Shown: piece after piece, positions 1 to 8,277 of the stretch | Layout of the letters: every line of letters begins with the position of its first letter | How positions within the stretch are numbered: the stretch's first letter is position 1 | Source: Terribacillus sp. FSL K6-0262 | Lineage (GTDB): Bacteria > Bacillota > Bacilli > Bacillales > Amphibacillaceae | Reading direction: 5' to 3' | NCBI RefSeq assembly: GCF_037977385.1 | Contig: NZ_CP150277.1 | Coordinates: 496,001 to 560,000, forward strand | DNA: 64,000 bases | Notes under the pieces: model-generated | Databases searched by the model: none | Seen by the model: only the letters and a program-made list of their open reading frames with translations | What the model was told of the DNA's origin: nothing | Position numbers and translations under genes: made by a program

Positions 1-176
1 ACCTTCACGTCACTATATTTCACTTTTTCTCCATCATACTTTATTTCGTTATCAACAAGTTCAGTAAAACTGCTAGACAGTTGTAGTATTGTCTCACCAT
101 CAACAATACCGAAGTGTTTTTTCCCATCTTGATGCTGGTAGCGAACTATTTTTTGTGTTTTTTGTAAGACCTGCAT
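1..176 (-). CDS. Fumarylacetoacetate hydrolase (FAH) family protein, N-terminal part only
   Basis: The minus strand reads an open frame of 58 codons that starts with ATG at 174-176 and runs off the left edge of the window. A GGAG ribosome binding site lies upstream of the ATG. The sequence begins MQVLQKTQKIVRYQHQDG and continues with a KHFGIVDGETILQL stretch. This matches the layout of the small beta-rich N-terminal domain that precedes the catalytic FAH domain in bacterial FAH-family hydrolases, isomerases and decarboxylases. The catalytic metal-binding residues lie outside the window, so the substrate cannot be inferred. The family assignment rests on this short segment alone. Confidence 0.55.
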   Translation of the reverse strand, partial: MQVLQKTQKIVRYQHQDGKKHFGIVDGETILQLSSSFTELVDNEIKYDGEKVKYSDVK

Positions 177-482
177 TATAAATTTACTCCTTTGGTAAGT
201 AAGATACAGTTACTTAGAATAATATAATTTTAATACTTCACAAAATTTCGAAACCGTATTAGTAATTATATTAATAATAATAGACCTAATTAACGTCCAT
301 TCTATCTCAGTTTGTGTCGGATTAGTTAATAAATTACATATAACAATAAAATTATTATATTTAATGAGTTTTCTATCGTGGAATAGATACTAGCGGTCCC
401 TGAAAACTGTTTTACCTTAACCAGAATAGTTTCAGCTTATAGCGGAGAACCACCAGTACATAATTTCCATTTTTTATTTTAC
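177..482. other. AT-rich intergenic region
   Basis: This stretch of about 300 bases lies between the start of the FAH-family gene and the end of cydB, both on the minus strand. It should hold the promoter of the FAH-family gene and the 3' end of the cydAB transcript. I see no open frame with a ribosome binding site and no strong terminator hairpin in it. Confidence 0.5.
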
Positions 483-1499
483 TTAATATTCCATGTGTTT
501 CCGATGATCAACCCGTTTACGAAAAACGTAATAGCTCCAGATTTGAGAGCCTATCACGAATGGTAAAAGCCCCAAAGCAATATAACTCATGACCTTAAGA
601 GAATAGTCTGCTGAAGAAGCTGTCTTCACAGTCAAACTATAAGCTTCATTTAACGAACTAATCATCACCCGCGGGAACAATCCGATAAATACGGAAGCAA
701 TCAGCAGGATCATGATCAAACCTGACATTAGGAATGCCCAGCCATCACGTTTACGTGTGATGAAGTAGGCTGATGCGATATAAACTATAACACCCACCAC
801 AAATAAATATTTTAAAATATTGCTATGGACACTGAACATATCTGTTTTAAAAGATGTCATCCCAAGAAATGCAATCAGCAAGATTGCGTTAATTGGCAGC
901 AATATCTTTGCAATACGGCGGCAACGCTCTCGCAAATTATCCACCAACCTTAGTGTACCGAAGATAAGTCCATGCCATAAACAAAGCATTGTAAGTGTTA
1001 CGCCACCCAGAACTGTATAGAGATTAATAATATCAGTTACATTTGCATGAACTGTCATATTCTCATCAATCGGCAATCCTTGTATTAAGGCAGTGAACAT
1101 AATACCAAATGTAAGCGGAGGAATGATGCTACCAAATAAAATTACCCAATCCCATATTTTACGCCAAGTTGGATGCGCCACTTTTCCTCGAAATTCAAAA
1201 GCAACCCCACGCCCAATCAAACCAAATAGGATGAAGGCAAAACAGAGATAGAATCCGCTTAGCATGGACGCATACCAGTTAGGGAAAGCAGCAAACATCG
1301 CACCAATCGCTGTGATGAGCCATACTTCGTTGGCATCCCAGTATGGTCCGATTGAATTGATAAACGCTCGTTTTTCTAAGTCATCTTTGGCAACAAACTT
1401 ACTTGCAATCCCGACACCGAAGTCGAAACCTTCCAAGAAGAAAAAGCCAACGAAAAGAACAGCAACGAGAATGAACCAAAATTCATTAAGAGAAAGCAT
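483..1499 (-). CDS. cydB: Cytochrome bd ubiquinol/menaquinol oxidase subunit II (CydB)
   Basis: The 338-residue product is a hydrophobic protein of about eight to nine membrane segments that starts MLSLNEFWF. It carries the subunit II signature near the N-terminus (FFLEGFDFGVGI) and the GPYWDANEVWLI motif around residues 51-62, both hallmarks of CydB. Together with CydA it forms the heme bd quinol oxidase that reduces oxygen with high affinity in the cytoplasmic membrane. The start codon lies inside the end of cydA (14-base overlap), so the two are translationally coupled, and a GGAGGG ribosome binding site precedes it. Known family members bind no heme in subunit II but stabilise subunit I. 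The cydCD exporter genes, which follow cydAB in B. subtilis, are not found downstream here. Confidence 0.95.
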   Translation of the reverse strand: MLSLNEFWFILVAVLFVGFFFLEGFDFGVGIASKFVAKDDLEKRAFINSIGPYWDANEVWLITAIGAMFAAFPNWYASMLSGFYLCFAFILFGLIGRGVAFEFRGKVAHPTWRKIWDWVILFGSIIPPLTFGIMFTALIQGLPIDENMTVHANVTDIINLYTVLGGVTLTMLCLWHGLIFGTLRLVDNLRERCRRIAKILLPINAILLIAFLGMTSFKTDMFSVHSNILKYLFVVGVIVYIASAYFITRKRDGWAFLMSGLIMILLIASVFIGLFPRVMISSLNEAYSLTVKTASSADYSLKVMSYIALGLLPFVIGSQIWSYYVFRKRVDHRKHMEY

Positions 1500-2886
1500 G
1501 TTGACCCTCCTTCGTGTATGGATCTGCTATCGGATCTGTCTTCTCGATATCATGATTTGGACCTTTTTTAATTTCACGGACAAATAGTGTAATCATGACC
1601 GCAAATAGAATGACATACAAAACACAGAAGGTAATGAGGGAAAATAAAACTTCTCCAGCACTAACACCCGCGCTAACCGCATCTTCTGTTTTCATATATC
1701 CAAACACAACCCATGGCTGACGCCCAATTTCAGTCATAATCCATCCAGCAGAGCTTCCGATGAATGGAAAGCTGATTGCAATAACCATCAATCTTAAATA
1801 CCATTTGCTAGTAGTAAGTTTTTTTCTGGCATACAAGTACGCACCCCAGATTGTAAGAACAGCAATTGCACCGCCAAGTGCACACATGACACGGAAACTC
1901 CAGAATGCAGTTTTAACTGGCGGGATGTAATTACCTGGCCCGTAAAGATCTTCATAACGTTGCTGCAGGGTATTCATGCCTTCAACTGAACCTTTAAACT
2001 CTCCATAGGACAAGAAACTTAGAGCATATGGTATTTTAAGCTCACCTGTATTCTCCTTGGCTTCGGTATTAATATTAGCAATCACAGTCCATGGAGCCGG
2101 ATCAGCACTGTCTTCCCAAAGCCCTTCACTAGCAGCCATTTTCATTGGCTGCGTTTCAACTAAGTACAGCGCCTGCTCGTGACCGGACAATGCTATACCA
2201 ATACCACTGATTAAACCAACTACGATTGCAACTTTAAACGATTCTTTATAAAACTCCACGTGCCTCTTACCTAACAACGCAATGGCACTAATACCAGTAA
2301 TAAACAATGCTCCTGTTGCAAAGGAGCCAAAAACTGTATGCGGGAACTCAACCCATAGCTGACCATTTGATACAATTGCAAAGAAATCACTCATCTCAAG
2401 TCTGCCATGTTGCAGTACTGCACCTACTGGATGCTGCATGAATGAGTTTGCAGCTAGGATGAAGAATGCAGAGAAGATTGTACCTAGGGAAACCATCCAG
2501 ATACACCACACGTGCACCCATTTCGGCAGACGATCCCAGCCGAAAATCCACAAACCAAGGAAAGTAGATTCCATGAAGAATGCTAACAATGCCTCTATAG
2601 CTAGCGGTGCTCCGAAGACATCCCCTACGAAACGGGAATATTCGGACCAGTTCATTCCGAACTGGAATTCTTGTAGGATACCGGTTACGACACCCACTGC
2701 AAAGTTAATAAGGAATAAGTGTCCCCAGAACTTCGCCATTTTTTTGTATTTGTCTTGTTTCCTGACAACATACAATGTTTCCATGATTGCAATAATTAAT
2801 GCCAATCCTATACTTAGTGGAACGAATAGGAAATGGAACAATGTTGTTGAAGCAAATTGGATTCGTGAAAGTTCTACTACATCCAT
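1486..2886 (-). CDS. cydA: Cytochrome bd ubiquinol/menaquinol oxidase subunit I (CydA)
   Basis: The 466-residue protein is the heme-bearing subunit of cytochrome bd oxidase. His18 in the LFHFLFVPLSIG segment corresponds to the conserved N-terminal heme ligand, and the EIGRQPWVV motif near residue 390 is the CydA signature next to the quinol site. The periplasmic Q loop is short, as in most Gram-positive enzymes. cydA is first in the operon with cydB. Its upstream region holds a near-perfect Rex-type operator, which suggests induction when NADH/NAD+ rises under oxygen limitation. A second, divergent bd oxidase (ythAB-like) lies 3 kb away in the same orientation. Confidence 0.96.
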   Translation of the reverse strand: MDVVELSRIQFASTTLFHFLFVPLSIGLALIIAIMETLYVVRKQDKYKKMAKFWGHLFLINFAVGVVTGILQEFQFGMNWSEYSRFVGDVFGAPLAIEALLAFFMESTFLGLWIFGWDRLPKWVHVWCIWMVSLGTIFSAFFILAANSFMQHPVGAVLQHGRLEMSDFFAIVSNGQLWVEFPHTVFGSFATGALFITGISAIALLGKRHVEFYKESFKVAIVVGLISGIGIALSGHEQALYLVETQPMKMAASEGLWEDSADPAPWTVIANINTEAKENTGELKIPYALSFLSYGEFKGSVEGMNTLQQRYEDLYGPGNYIPPVKTAFWSFRVMCALGGAIAVLTIWGAYLYARKKLTTSKWYLRLMVIAISFPFIGSSAGWIMTEIGRQPWVVFGYMKTEDAVSAGVSAGEVLFSLITFCVLYVILFAVMITLFVREIKKGPNHDIEKTDPIADPYTKEGQHAFS

Positions 2887-2925
2887 TTTGCCGCCTTCTT
2901 TCTCTACTAGATTTTTCTGGAAACC

Positions 2926-2943
2926 ATGTGATATACATCACAA
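2926..2943. promoter_or_regulatory. Rex-type operator upstream of cydA
   Basis: Read on the minus strand, the 18 bases are TTGTGATGTATATCACAT, an inverted repeat that matches the Rex consensus TTGTGA-N6-TCACAA at all but the last base. It lies 40-57 bases before the cydA start and just downstream of a TATACT box (2955-2960, minus strand), so a bound protein would block transcription. Rex is the redox sensor that represses cyd genes in B. subtilis and staphylococci. The same 16-bp core (TGTGA-N6-TCACA) would also suit an FNR/CRP-type protein, which is the main alternative. A second palindrome, TTTGTTAACAAA, lies at 3022-3033. Confidence 0.6.
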
Positions 2944-3243
2944 TGTCCTGTTATAGTATACTCCCGCTTATCTGTATCGGAATGTGAAATGTTGAACAAA
3001 TTGTGGCGTAATAGTCACAGCTTTGTTAACAAACAAAAATAATTATTAAGAGAGGAATTTTTAAAGATATTACTTCTTCAAATAGATAATCTTAGAAATT
3101 TAATAAATAAGGAAGAACTAACTAAAAATTTTATTAATCATACATCGTTATCAATTAGTATTTTATTGTAAGATAAAATACCATATACAGGAAACGCAAC
3201 TATATTAATGTTTACAATGGCTGTTAATTATAATGATATTCGT

Positions 3244-3294
3244 AAAAAAACTAAAAGCCTATTGCCAAATAACTCTTTGGCAATAGGCTTTTAT
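3244..3294 (-). terminator. Rho-independent terminator of the YfmQ-like gene
   Basis: A 17-bp perfect stem (3253-3269 with 3276-3292) with a six-base loop is followed on the minus strand by a T-rich tail including seven consecutive T at 3244-3250. It closes the gene ending at 3323. The remaining 3000-3240 region is AT-rich with no supported gene. Confidence 0.8.
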
Positions 3295-3322
3295 ATCATG
3301 ATACACATGTTATATTTTTTTA

Positions 3323-3730
3323 CTAACTTGCTATCTCTAGTAATTGAGCAGACCGTATACTGTAGGCAATTTCTTTCTTACCTTGTTTCTTGTACACATT
3401 AATATAATCTGAAGATACGTACAGGCTGTATTCGGTAAACCTTTTTCCTTCAGTTACGGAAATAACCAAGGGCTCTCCATTTTTCTCAGGTGCAAAATAA
3501 TACTTCTCAAGGTAATTAGCATCATTAAAATATTGTATAATTTCATCTTTTCTTCCGCCAATAAATTGTACATCACCATATTTCACTTTACAGTTCTCCG
3601 GTGTTATTTGAGGATGTATCTTATATTTATTTAAAATTTTCTCTACGACTGAACTAGGTAGGGAAGCTGGAATAATCTTTATTAAACTAAACACAATTAA
3701 TATTGCTATAAAAACCCATGTCACTTTCAT
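3323..3730 (-). CDS. Small membrane-anchored protein, YfmQ-like
   Basis: The 135-residue product starts MKVTWVFIAILIVFSLIK, a single N-terminal membrane helix. A soluble domain follows, with the segments FNDANYLEKYYF, GEPLVISVTEGKRF and VYKKQGKKEIAYSIRSAQL. This arrangement resembles the uncharacterised YfmQ family of Bacillus as I remember it, but I could not align it. A GGAG ribosome binding site lies upstream of the ATG. The gene stands alone between cydA and the marR-type gene and has its own terminator. No catalytic motif is visible and no function is proposed. Confidence 0.6.
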   Translation of the reverse strand: MKVTWVFIAILIVFSLIKIIPASLPSSVVEKILNKYKIHPQITPENCKVKYGDVQFIGGRKDEIIQYFNDANYLEKYYFAPEKNGEPLVISVTEGKRFTEYSLYVSSDYINVYKKQGKKEIAYSIRSAQLLEIAS

Positions 3731-3906
3731 CTACTCCTATTTTTAATATTATTTAAAGTTCTATTCTAAGATAATAACCAACTTAGAATAGAACTTTATC
3801 TTCTCACTGCTATTATGTTAGTTATGATAAAAGGTTATGTCAACTACTTCTAAATGTAGTATATGGCTGTATTATGAACATTTTTAAAAACTAGACGCTA
3901 TTCTAG

Positions 3907-4344
3907 TCATTCAGCAAGAATTTCGTTCATCCTGATTAAAAGGTCCCCGAATATATCAATTTCCTCATCTGACCAACTCTTTAACATTTCTTGATATCGA
4001 CTACTCCGCTTCTTTTTGTCTTCCGTTAATTTTGTTATTCCTAAATCTGTGATATGAAATAAGCTACCTCTCTTGTCATTCGGATCCTGTAATCGACTAA
4101 TTAAGCCCTTAGCTTCCGCGGAAGTAGCTTGACGCGATAAGGTTGAAGTATCCAACTTGAAGAATTCCGCCAAATCCTTCAAACGTGCCGGGCCACGTGC
4201 CTCAAGTTCTCTGAGCAGAAGATATATGGCTCGGTCCAAGTCTCCTATCTTACTGCCCGAGCTATCTTTATATACAGCTCTTCTGACTAATGTGGTCATT
4301 TCATACTCAATACGCTCAATTTTGTTACTTTCTTTGAATGGCAT
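3907..4344 (-). CDS. MarR-family transcriptional regulator
   Basis: The 145-residue product (start chosen at MPFKESNK, ten bases after a GAGGAGG site; an upstream TTG is less likely) has the winged-helix layout of MarR proteins. The recognition region ARLKDLAEFFKLDTSTLSRQ is followed by AEAKGLISRLQDPNDKRGS, the canonical wing with its DxR motif, and a C-terminal dimerisation helix. It is transcribed divergently from the lrgAB-type pair. The shared intergenic region has a 36-bp palindrome overlapping the lrgAB promoter, so it most likely represses lrgAB and itself. The inducing signal cannot be told from the sequence. Confidence 0.9.
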   Translation of the reverse strand: MPFKESNKIERIEYEMTTLVRRAVYKDSSGSKIGDLDRAIYLLLRELEARGPARLKDLAEFFKLDTSTLSRQATSAEAKGLISRLQDPNDKRGSLFHITDLGITKLTEDKKKRSSRYQEMLKSWSDEEIDIFGDLLIRMNEILAE

Positions 4345-4370
4345 TTCTGGTTCTCCTCCTCTTGACAAGA

Positions 4371-4424
4371 TTGACAGATTAACTTTTCGTTGTATAATAC
4401 AAGTATATAGTTGTACTATACAAC
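4371..4424 (+). promoter_or_regulatory. lrgAB-type promoter with overlapping MarR operator palindrome
   Basis: TTGACA at 4371-4376 and TATAAT at 4393-4398 are separated by 16 bases and form a consensus SigA promoter facing the LrgA/CidA-like gene. A 36-bp inverted repeat at 4389-4424 (half-sites reading GTTGTATAATAC and its near complement) covers the -10 box and the likely start site. The pairing is imperfect at only a few positions. The position implies repression by steric block, most simply by the divergent MarR protein. Confidence 0.65.
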
Positions 4425-4516
4425 AAAATATTCAAATAATAAAGCGTTTTCCTATTTAGTTTTGAGAGGGGGAAGGCTGTTTTTCTTTGTAAATAAGAGG
4501 ACGGCTTCATTTATTT

Positions 4517-4903
4517 ATGATAGCAATACGTATTATTTTGCAAATTACTATATTATCTGTTTTTTCTATTCTAGGAACTGTACTACACAGTTTGCTTCAT
4601 ATCCCACTTCCCGGAAGTATCATTGGGTTGATTCTATTGCTATTTTGTTTGTCCTACAAAATAGTTCCAGTCAGCATCATCAGTGATGGAGCGGGATTCT
4701 TGTTAGCAATCTTTCCATTATTATTTATACCTGCAATGGTTGGTGTAATGGACTATCCATCCTTTTTCTCCATCCATGGAGCTATCCTTACAATAGTGGT
4801 AGTGTTGAGCAACATCATAACTATCATTTCAGCTGGAATAGTAAGCCAGTTCATGGAAAACAAAATCAATAAAGGGAAGAAGAGAGAATCATGCACCAAA
4901 TAG
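4517..4903 (+). CDS. LrgA/CidA-family holin-like protein
   Basis: The 128-residue membrane protein has four predicted helices and contains the family signature LPGSIIGLILLLFCLSYKIVP (residues 31-51) and the FIPAMVGVMDYPSF segment. Family members are holin-like proteins that act with LrgB/CidB in murein hydrolase control, programmed lysis or pyruvate uptake. Here the gene is followed with a 13-base overlap by the LrgB-like gene and is controlled from the promoter at 4371. Sequence alone does not separate the Lrg from the Cid subfamily. The divergent regulator is of the MarR type rather than LytSR or the LysR-type CidR, which is a different wiring from staphylococci. Confidence 0.88.
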   Translation: MIAIRIILQITILSVFSILGTVLHSLLHIPLPGSIIGLILLLFCLSYKIVPVSIISDGAGFLLAIFPLLFIPAMVGVMDYPSFFSIHGAILTIVVVLSNIITIISAGIVSQFMENKINKGKKRESCTK

Positions 4904-5583
4904 TCTTCGCAATCAGTATAGTTTTTGTTACAGTCGTTATTTATTACATGTGTGTTAAATTATATAAGCGGTATCCCTACCCATTCTTCATCCCGGTCAT
5001 TACAACTTCTGTAGCTTTAATCATTCTGCTAGTTTCTTGTAATATGTCCTATGATGATTATATGATTGGGGGGAAATGGATCAATGCCTTGCTTGGTCCA
5101 GGTGTGGTAGCACTAGCTTATCCTCTCTATAATAATCGGAAGGTTCTTGTGCAAAATATAGCTCCTATCTTAACCGGAGTTTGTATCGGGTCTCTACTCG
5201 GAATGACTAGTGGTATTTTATTTGTCGAAATGCTTGGCGGTAATCATGATCTAGTTCTTTCGGTAATACCTAAATCAATTACGACCCCTGTCGCACTGCA
5301 GCTAACGGATACATTAGGAGGCATACCATCTATGACGGCAATCTTCGTGATGATTGCAGGTATATCTGGAGTTGTCCTTGGTCCGTTGATCCTCAAATTG
5401 GTACGCATCTCTAGCTATGTAGGAAAAGGAATTGCACTGGGCAGTGCTTCACATGCCTTAGGTACTGCAAGAACAATGGAATATGGTGAACCAGCCGTTT
5501 CAATGAGCTCTGTATCGATGACATTAAGTGCGTTGCTAGGCACTGTCTTTGGTCCAATAATTGCATGGGTATTTCAACTTTGA
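4891..5583 (+). CDS. LrgB/CidB-family membrane protein
   Basis: The 230-residue product contains the LrgB signature blocks: PLYNNRKVLVQN (residues 78-89), the GSLLGMTSG segment, PKSITTPVALQL (127-138) and KGIALGSASHALGTARTMEYGE near the C-terminus. It is an integral membrane protein that partners with LrgA/CidA. The gene overlaps the previous one by 13 bases. The operon ends at a bidirectional terminator at 5731-5760. Published work on B. subtilis PftAB shows that such pairs can import pyruvate, so either a transport or a lysis-control role is possible. Confidence 0.9.
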   Translation: MHQIVFAISIVFVTVVIYYMCVKLYKRYPYPFFIPVITTSVALIILLVSCNMSYDDYMIGGKWINALLGPGVVALAYPLYNNRKVLVQNIAPILTGVCIGSLLGMTSGILFVEMLGGNHDLVLSVIPKSITTPVALQLTDTLGGIPSMTAIFVMIAGISGVVLGPLILKLVRISSYVGKGIALGSASHALGTARTMEYGEPAVSMSSVSMTLSALLGTVFGPIIAWVFQL

Positions 5584-5730
5584 CAGGACTCCTTTACCGA
5601 GTTTATCTTTAATTATTAAACCGGATGGTGTGAATACTTGCACCATTCGGTATTTATTCAATAAATTTAATGAGATATAGCTACATTTCTTCAAACCTAT
5701 AACTACTGCAAATATGTGTTTATTCACGTA

Positions 5731-5760
5731 AAAAAACCGGCCAAAATAGCCGGTTTTTAT
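5731..5760. terminator. Bidirectional terminator between lrgB and ythB
   Basis: AAAAAACCGGC, a six-base loop and GCCGGTTTTTAT form a stem with A and T runs on both sides. It ends the lrgAB-type transcript on the plus strand and the ythAB transcript on the minus strand. Confidence 0.8.
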
Positions 5761-5844
5761 TTTCTTCCTTTATAGACTTATATTTGGTTACCTCTACTGT
5801 CTATTCAAAAACTACAATAATTTATTCCAAACGCTCAAGGCTTA

Positions 5845-6858
5845 TCATTTCTTACCTTTAACATACTCCGCATCGAACAGGAACATCCGCATCACAAGGA
5901 TCAAGGAAGGAATTAGCATGAGCAAGCCTCCAGCAAAAGCAATCAACAAAGCTGCTGCTGATGCTGGTAATGTGGCATCTACCGTAATCTCAATCTCATT
6001 GTAAAGCAAATATGGCATATGACCAATTCCATACCCTAAGAGAGCGAAAAAAAACTGCAGCATGACACAGATAAAAGATAGGCCATATTTCCTTTCTTTA
6101 TATACAAAATATATTCCAATGAGAAAGAACAATACAGACAGCCCGAACATCCACCAAAGATCCAGCATATTATTATAATGCTCCGGATTTTGTCTGCTGA
6201 TAAAGATGAATGCTGTCAGACTTGCAATAATCTGCGGCGCTGCCCAGAAAAGCGCATAAGACCGGAGCAATCTACGCGCCTGATCATCCCCTGCTTTATT
6301 AGCATAATACGTCAAAAAGTTAGCACTAATGTAGAGTACAGATACAACTGCTAAAAATACAACTGCCCATGAAAATGGATTTGTCAGCAACTCCTTGTAA
6401 CGCAAGTAGACGCTGCCGTTTTCATGACGTAAAAATCCTCCCTCAGATATCGTCAAACCAGTCGAGATTGCAGCTGGAATAAATAGGCCGCTAGCTCCAT
6501 ATAGGAATGTATATAGTTTACTTTTTCTTGATCCATAATTCTCAAAGGCGTAAAAAGAACCGCGTATACCAATCAATAATAAAATTATTGTTCCAGGTAT
6601 CAGCATGGCTGTCCCATAGTAATATCCGGCATCTGGAAAGAAGAAGGCTAGACCATAGAAGAAGAAAATGAAAAATACATTCGTTATCTCCCACACGGGA
6701 GATAGGTATCTGGCAATCAGGCGATTAAGAATATGATCTTTTTTTGTCTGCATTGCATAATAGGCGAAGAAACCGGCTCCAAAGTCAATTGACGCAATAA
6801 TTAAGTAAGCAAACAGGAAGAACCATAGTGCTGATAACCCTATTATTTCGTAGTTCAT
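5845..6858 (-). CDS. ythB: Second cytochrome bd oxidase subunit II (YthB-like)
   Basis: The 337-residue membrane protein is a divergent CydB homologue that starts MNYEIIGLSALWFFLFAYLIIASIDFG. The IDFGAGFFAYY and LSPVWEITNVFFIFF segments replace the FDFGVG and GPYWDANEVW motifs of canonical CydB. This is the pattern of B. subtilis YthB, subunit II of the second bd-type menaquinol oxidase. The ATG overlaps the end of ythA by four bases. The Asn in the WDANEVW region aligns with WEITNVF, so the fold is conserved although identity to the neighbouring cydB is low. This indicates an ancient paralogue and not a recent duplication. Confidence 0.85.
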   Translation of the reverse strand: MNYEIIGLSALWFFLFAYLIIASIDFGAGFFAYYAMQTKKDHILNRLIARYLSPVWEITNVFFIFFFYGLAFFFPDAGYYYGTAMLIPGTIILLLIGIRGSFYAFENYGSRKSKLYTFLYGASGLFIPAAISTGLTISEGGFLRHENGSVYLRYKELLTNPFSWAVVFLAVVSVLYISANFLTYYANKAGDDQARRLLRSYALFWAAPQIIASLTAFIFISRQNPEHYNNMLDLWWMFGLSVLFFLIGIYFVYKERKYGLSFICVMLQFFFALLGYGIGHMPYLLYNEIEITVDATLPASAAALLIAFAGGLLMLIPSLILVMRMFLFDAEYVKGKK

Positions 6859-8210
6859 TTTTGATCACCTCCAAACAGCGTATCAGGAAAGCGCATCTCC
6901 CACTCTTTTTGAATCGGATTCTTTTTGTATAGGCGATTTAACACTAGTGCATAAAAAGTACCTAATAACACATACAAAATCAAAAATGCTGCGAATGCAT
7001 AATGAACATATGGTGAAGTGACTGCTCCTTCGGCTACACGCATATACCCTCGCATTATCCATGGCTGTCGTCCAACTTCCGCATAAATCCAGCCAAATTC
7101 AAGAGCTAGAACTGCGAGAGGCGCATTAAGTACAATTGCCCTCAATAGCCACTTATTATATTGGTCTCGTTTTTTCCAAAACATAAAAATAATAAAAAGC
7201 ATACTGATCATAATACCGAAAGCCCCAAAACTAACCATTAAATCAAACATATAGTGTATCCATAAAGGCGGTATCAGATCTGCATCCACTTTATCCAAAC
7301 CTATAACCTCACTATTGAAATCGCCAAAAGCCAAGAAGCTAAGCAATTTGGGCAGATGAATAGCCCCTTTTATTTCATTATTCTCTGTCAGCTTGCCAAA
7401 GAGGATTAAGTCTGCTCCTTTTTCACTCTCAAAATGCCACTCAGCAGCGGCAAGCTTTTCAGGCTGATAATTCGCTAAAAATTTAGCAGAAGTATCACCA
7501 GCTATTGCTGTGAAGATGGAAAAAATCAGCGTTATAATCATAGTCAGCTTAAGTGCTTTCTTATAATACTTATTGTTTCCGTATTTCAAGATAAAGAATG
7601 CCGTAATCGCGGCAAGAATAGCTCCTGACATCATGTATGCGGATGTGAGCACATGGAATACTTTTGAAGGAGTTGCCGGATTCAACATTGCCATTAGTGG
7701 CTGCACCGACATAATCGTTCGTCCTTCAAGCGTAAAACCTTGCGGTGTATTCATAAAAGCATTTACACTCGTAATGAACACCGCGCTCATCCCCCCGCCA
7801 ATTACAACCGGAAGAGATAGATACCAATGTGTATACCTTCCCTTGAATCTATCCCATGTATAGATATAGGCTCCTAAAAAGATCGCCTCAAAGAAGAAAG
7901 CAAAGGTTTCCAGAAATAACGGAAGTCCAATAACATGACCGGCAATTTGCATGAAGGTAGGCCATAACAGAAATAACTGAAGGCCGATTGCTGTTCCAGT
8001 TACTACACCGACAGCAACTGTTATAACGTATCCTCTTGTCCATCTTCTTGCTAATAATACATAATTACGATCACGCTTCCGGATTCCTACGTATTCTGCT
8101 GCACAGATCAATAAAGGAACACCGGCACCGATTGTGGCAAAAATAATATGAAAGCAAAGCGTCAAAGAGGTAAGCATCCGCGCTAAAATAACACTGTCAT
8201 AAGCGTACAA
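6855..8210 (-). CDS. ythA: Second cytochrome bd oxidase subunit I (YthA-like)
   Basis: The 451-residue product is a CydA homologue with the N-terminal heme ligand His in MLTSLTLCFHIIFATIG and the signature EVGRQPWIMRGYM near residue 385. The start is TTG, 11 bases after an AGGAGG site; no better ATG is visible. The Q loop is short. In B. subtilis, ythAB encodes a second bd oxidase separate from cydAB, with a role in late growth. Both systems sit 3 kb apart here, which is not the B. subtilis arrangement. A large inverted repeat lies directly against the ribosome binding site. Confidence 0.88.
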   Translation of the reverse strand: MYAYDSVILARMLTSLTLCFHIIFATIGAGVPLLICAAEYVGIRKRDRNYVLLARRWTRGYVITVAVGVVTGTAIGLQLFLLWPTFMQIAGHVIGLPLFLETFAFFFEAIFLGAYIYTWDRFKGRYTHWYLSLPVVIGGGMSAVFITSVNAFMNTPQGFTLEGRTIMSVQPLMAMLNPATPSKVFHVLTSAYMMSGAILAAITAFFILKYGNNKYYKKALKLTMIITLIFSIFTAIAGDTSAKFLANYQPEKLAAAEWHFESEKGADLILFGKLTENNEIKGAIHLPKLLSFLAFGDFNSEVIGLDKVDADLIPPLWIHYMFDLMVSFGAFGIMISMLFIIFMFWKKRDQYNKWLLRAIVLNAPLAVLALEFGWIYAEVGRQPWIMRGYMRVAEGAVTSPYVHYAFAAFLILYVLLGTFYALVLNRLYKKNPIQKEWEMRFPDTLFGGDQK

Positions 8211-8221
8211 GTTTATTCCTT

Positions 8222-8277
8222 CCTCCTGGGTTAATTTTCGTTTCTCTTGTTATGCCCTTAAAAACGAAATTTACCCA
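8222..8277 (-). promoter_or_regulatory. Leader inverted repeat adjoining the ythA ribosome binding site
   Basis: TGGGTTAATTTTCGTTT at 8227-8243 pairs with AAAAACGAAATTTACCCA at 8260-8277 over about 17 positions with two irregularities and a 16-base loop. The left arm abuts the AGGAGG of ythA (complement at 8221-8226). In the mRNA it could fold into a hairpin that hides or frames the ribosome binding site, or the DNA could bind a dimeric repressor. Confidence 0.45.

Noticed and set aside
1..8210. Prophage or island content in the cyd/lrg region
   Set aside because: The genes are ordinary chromosomal families with moderate GC; no phage structural, integrase or conjugation genes appear.
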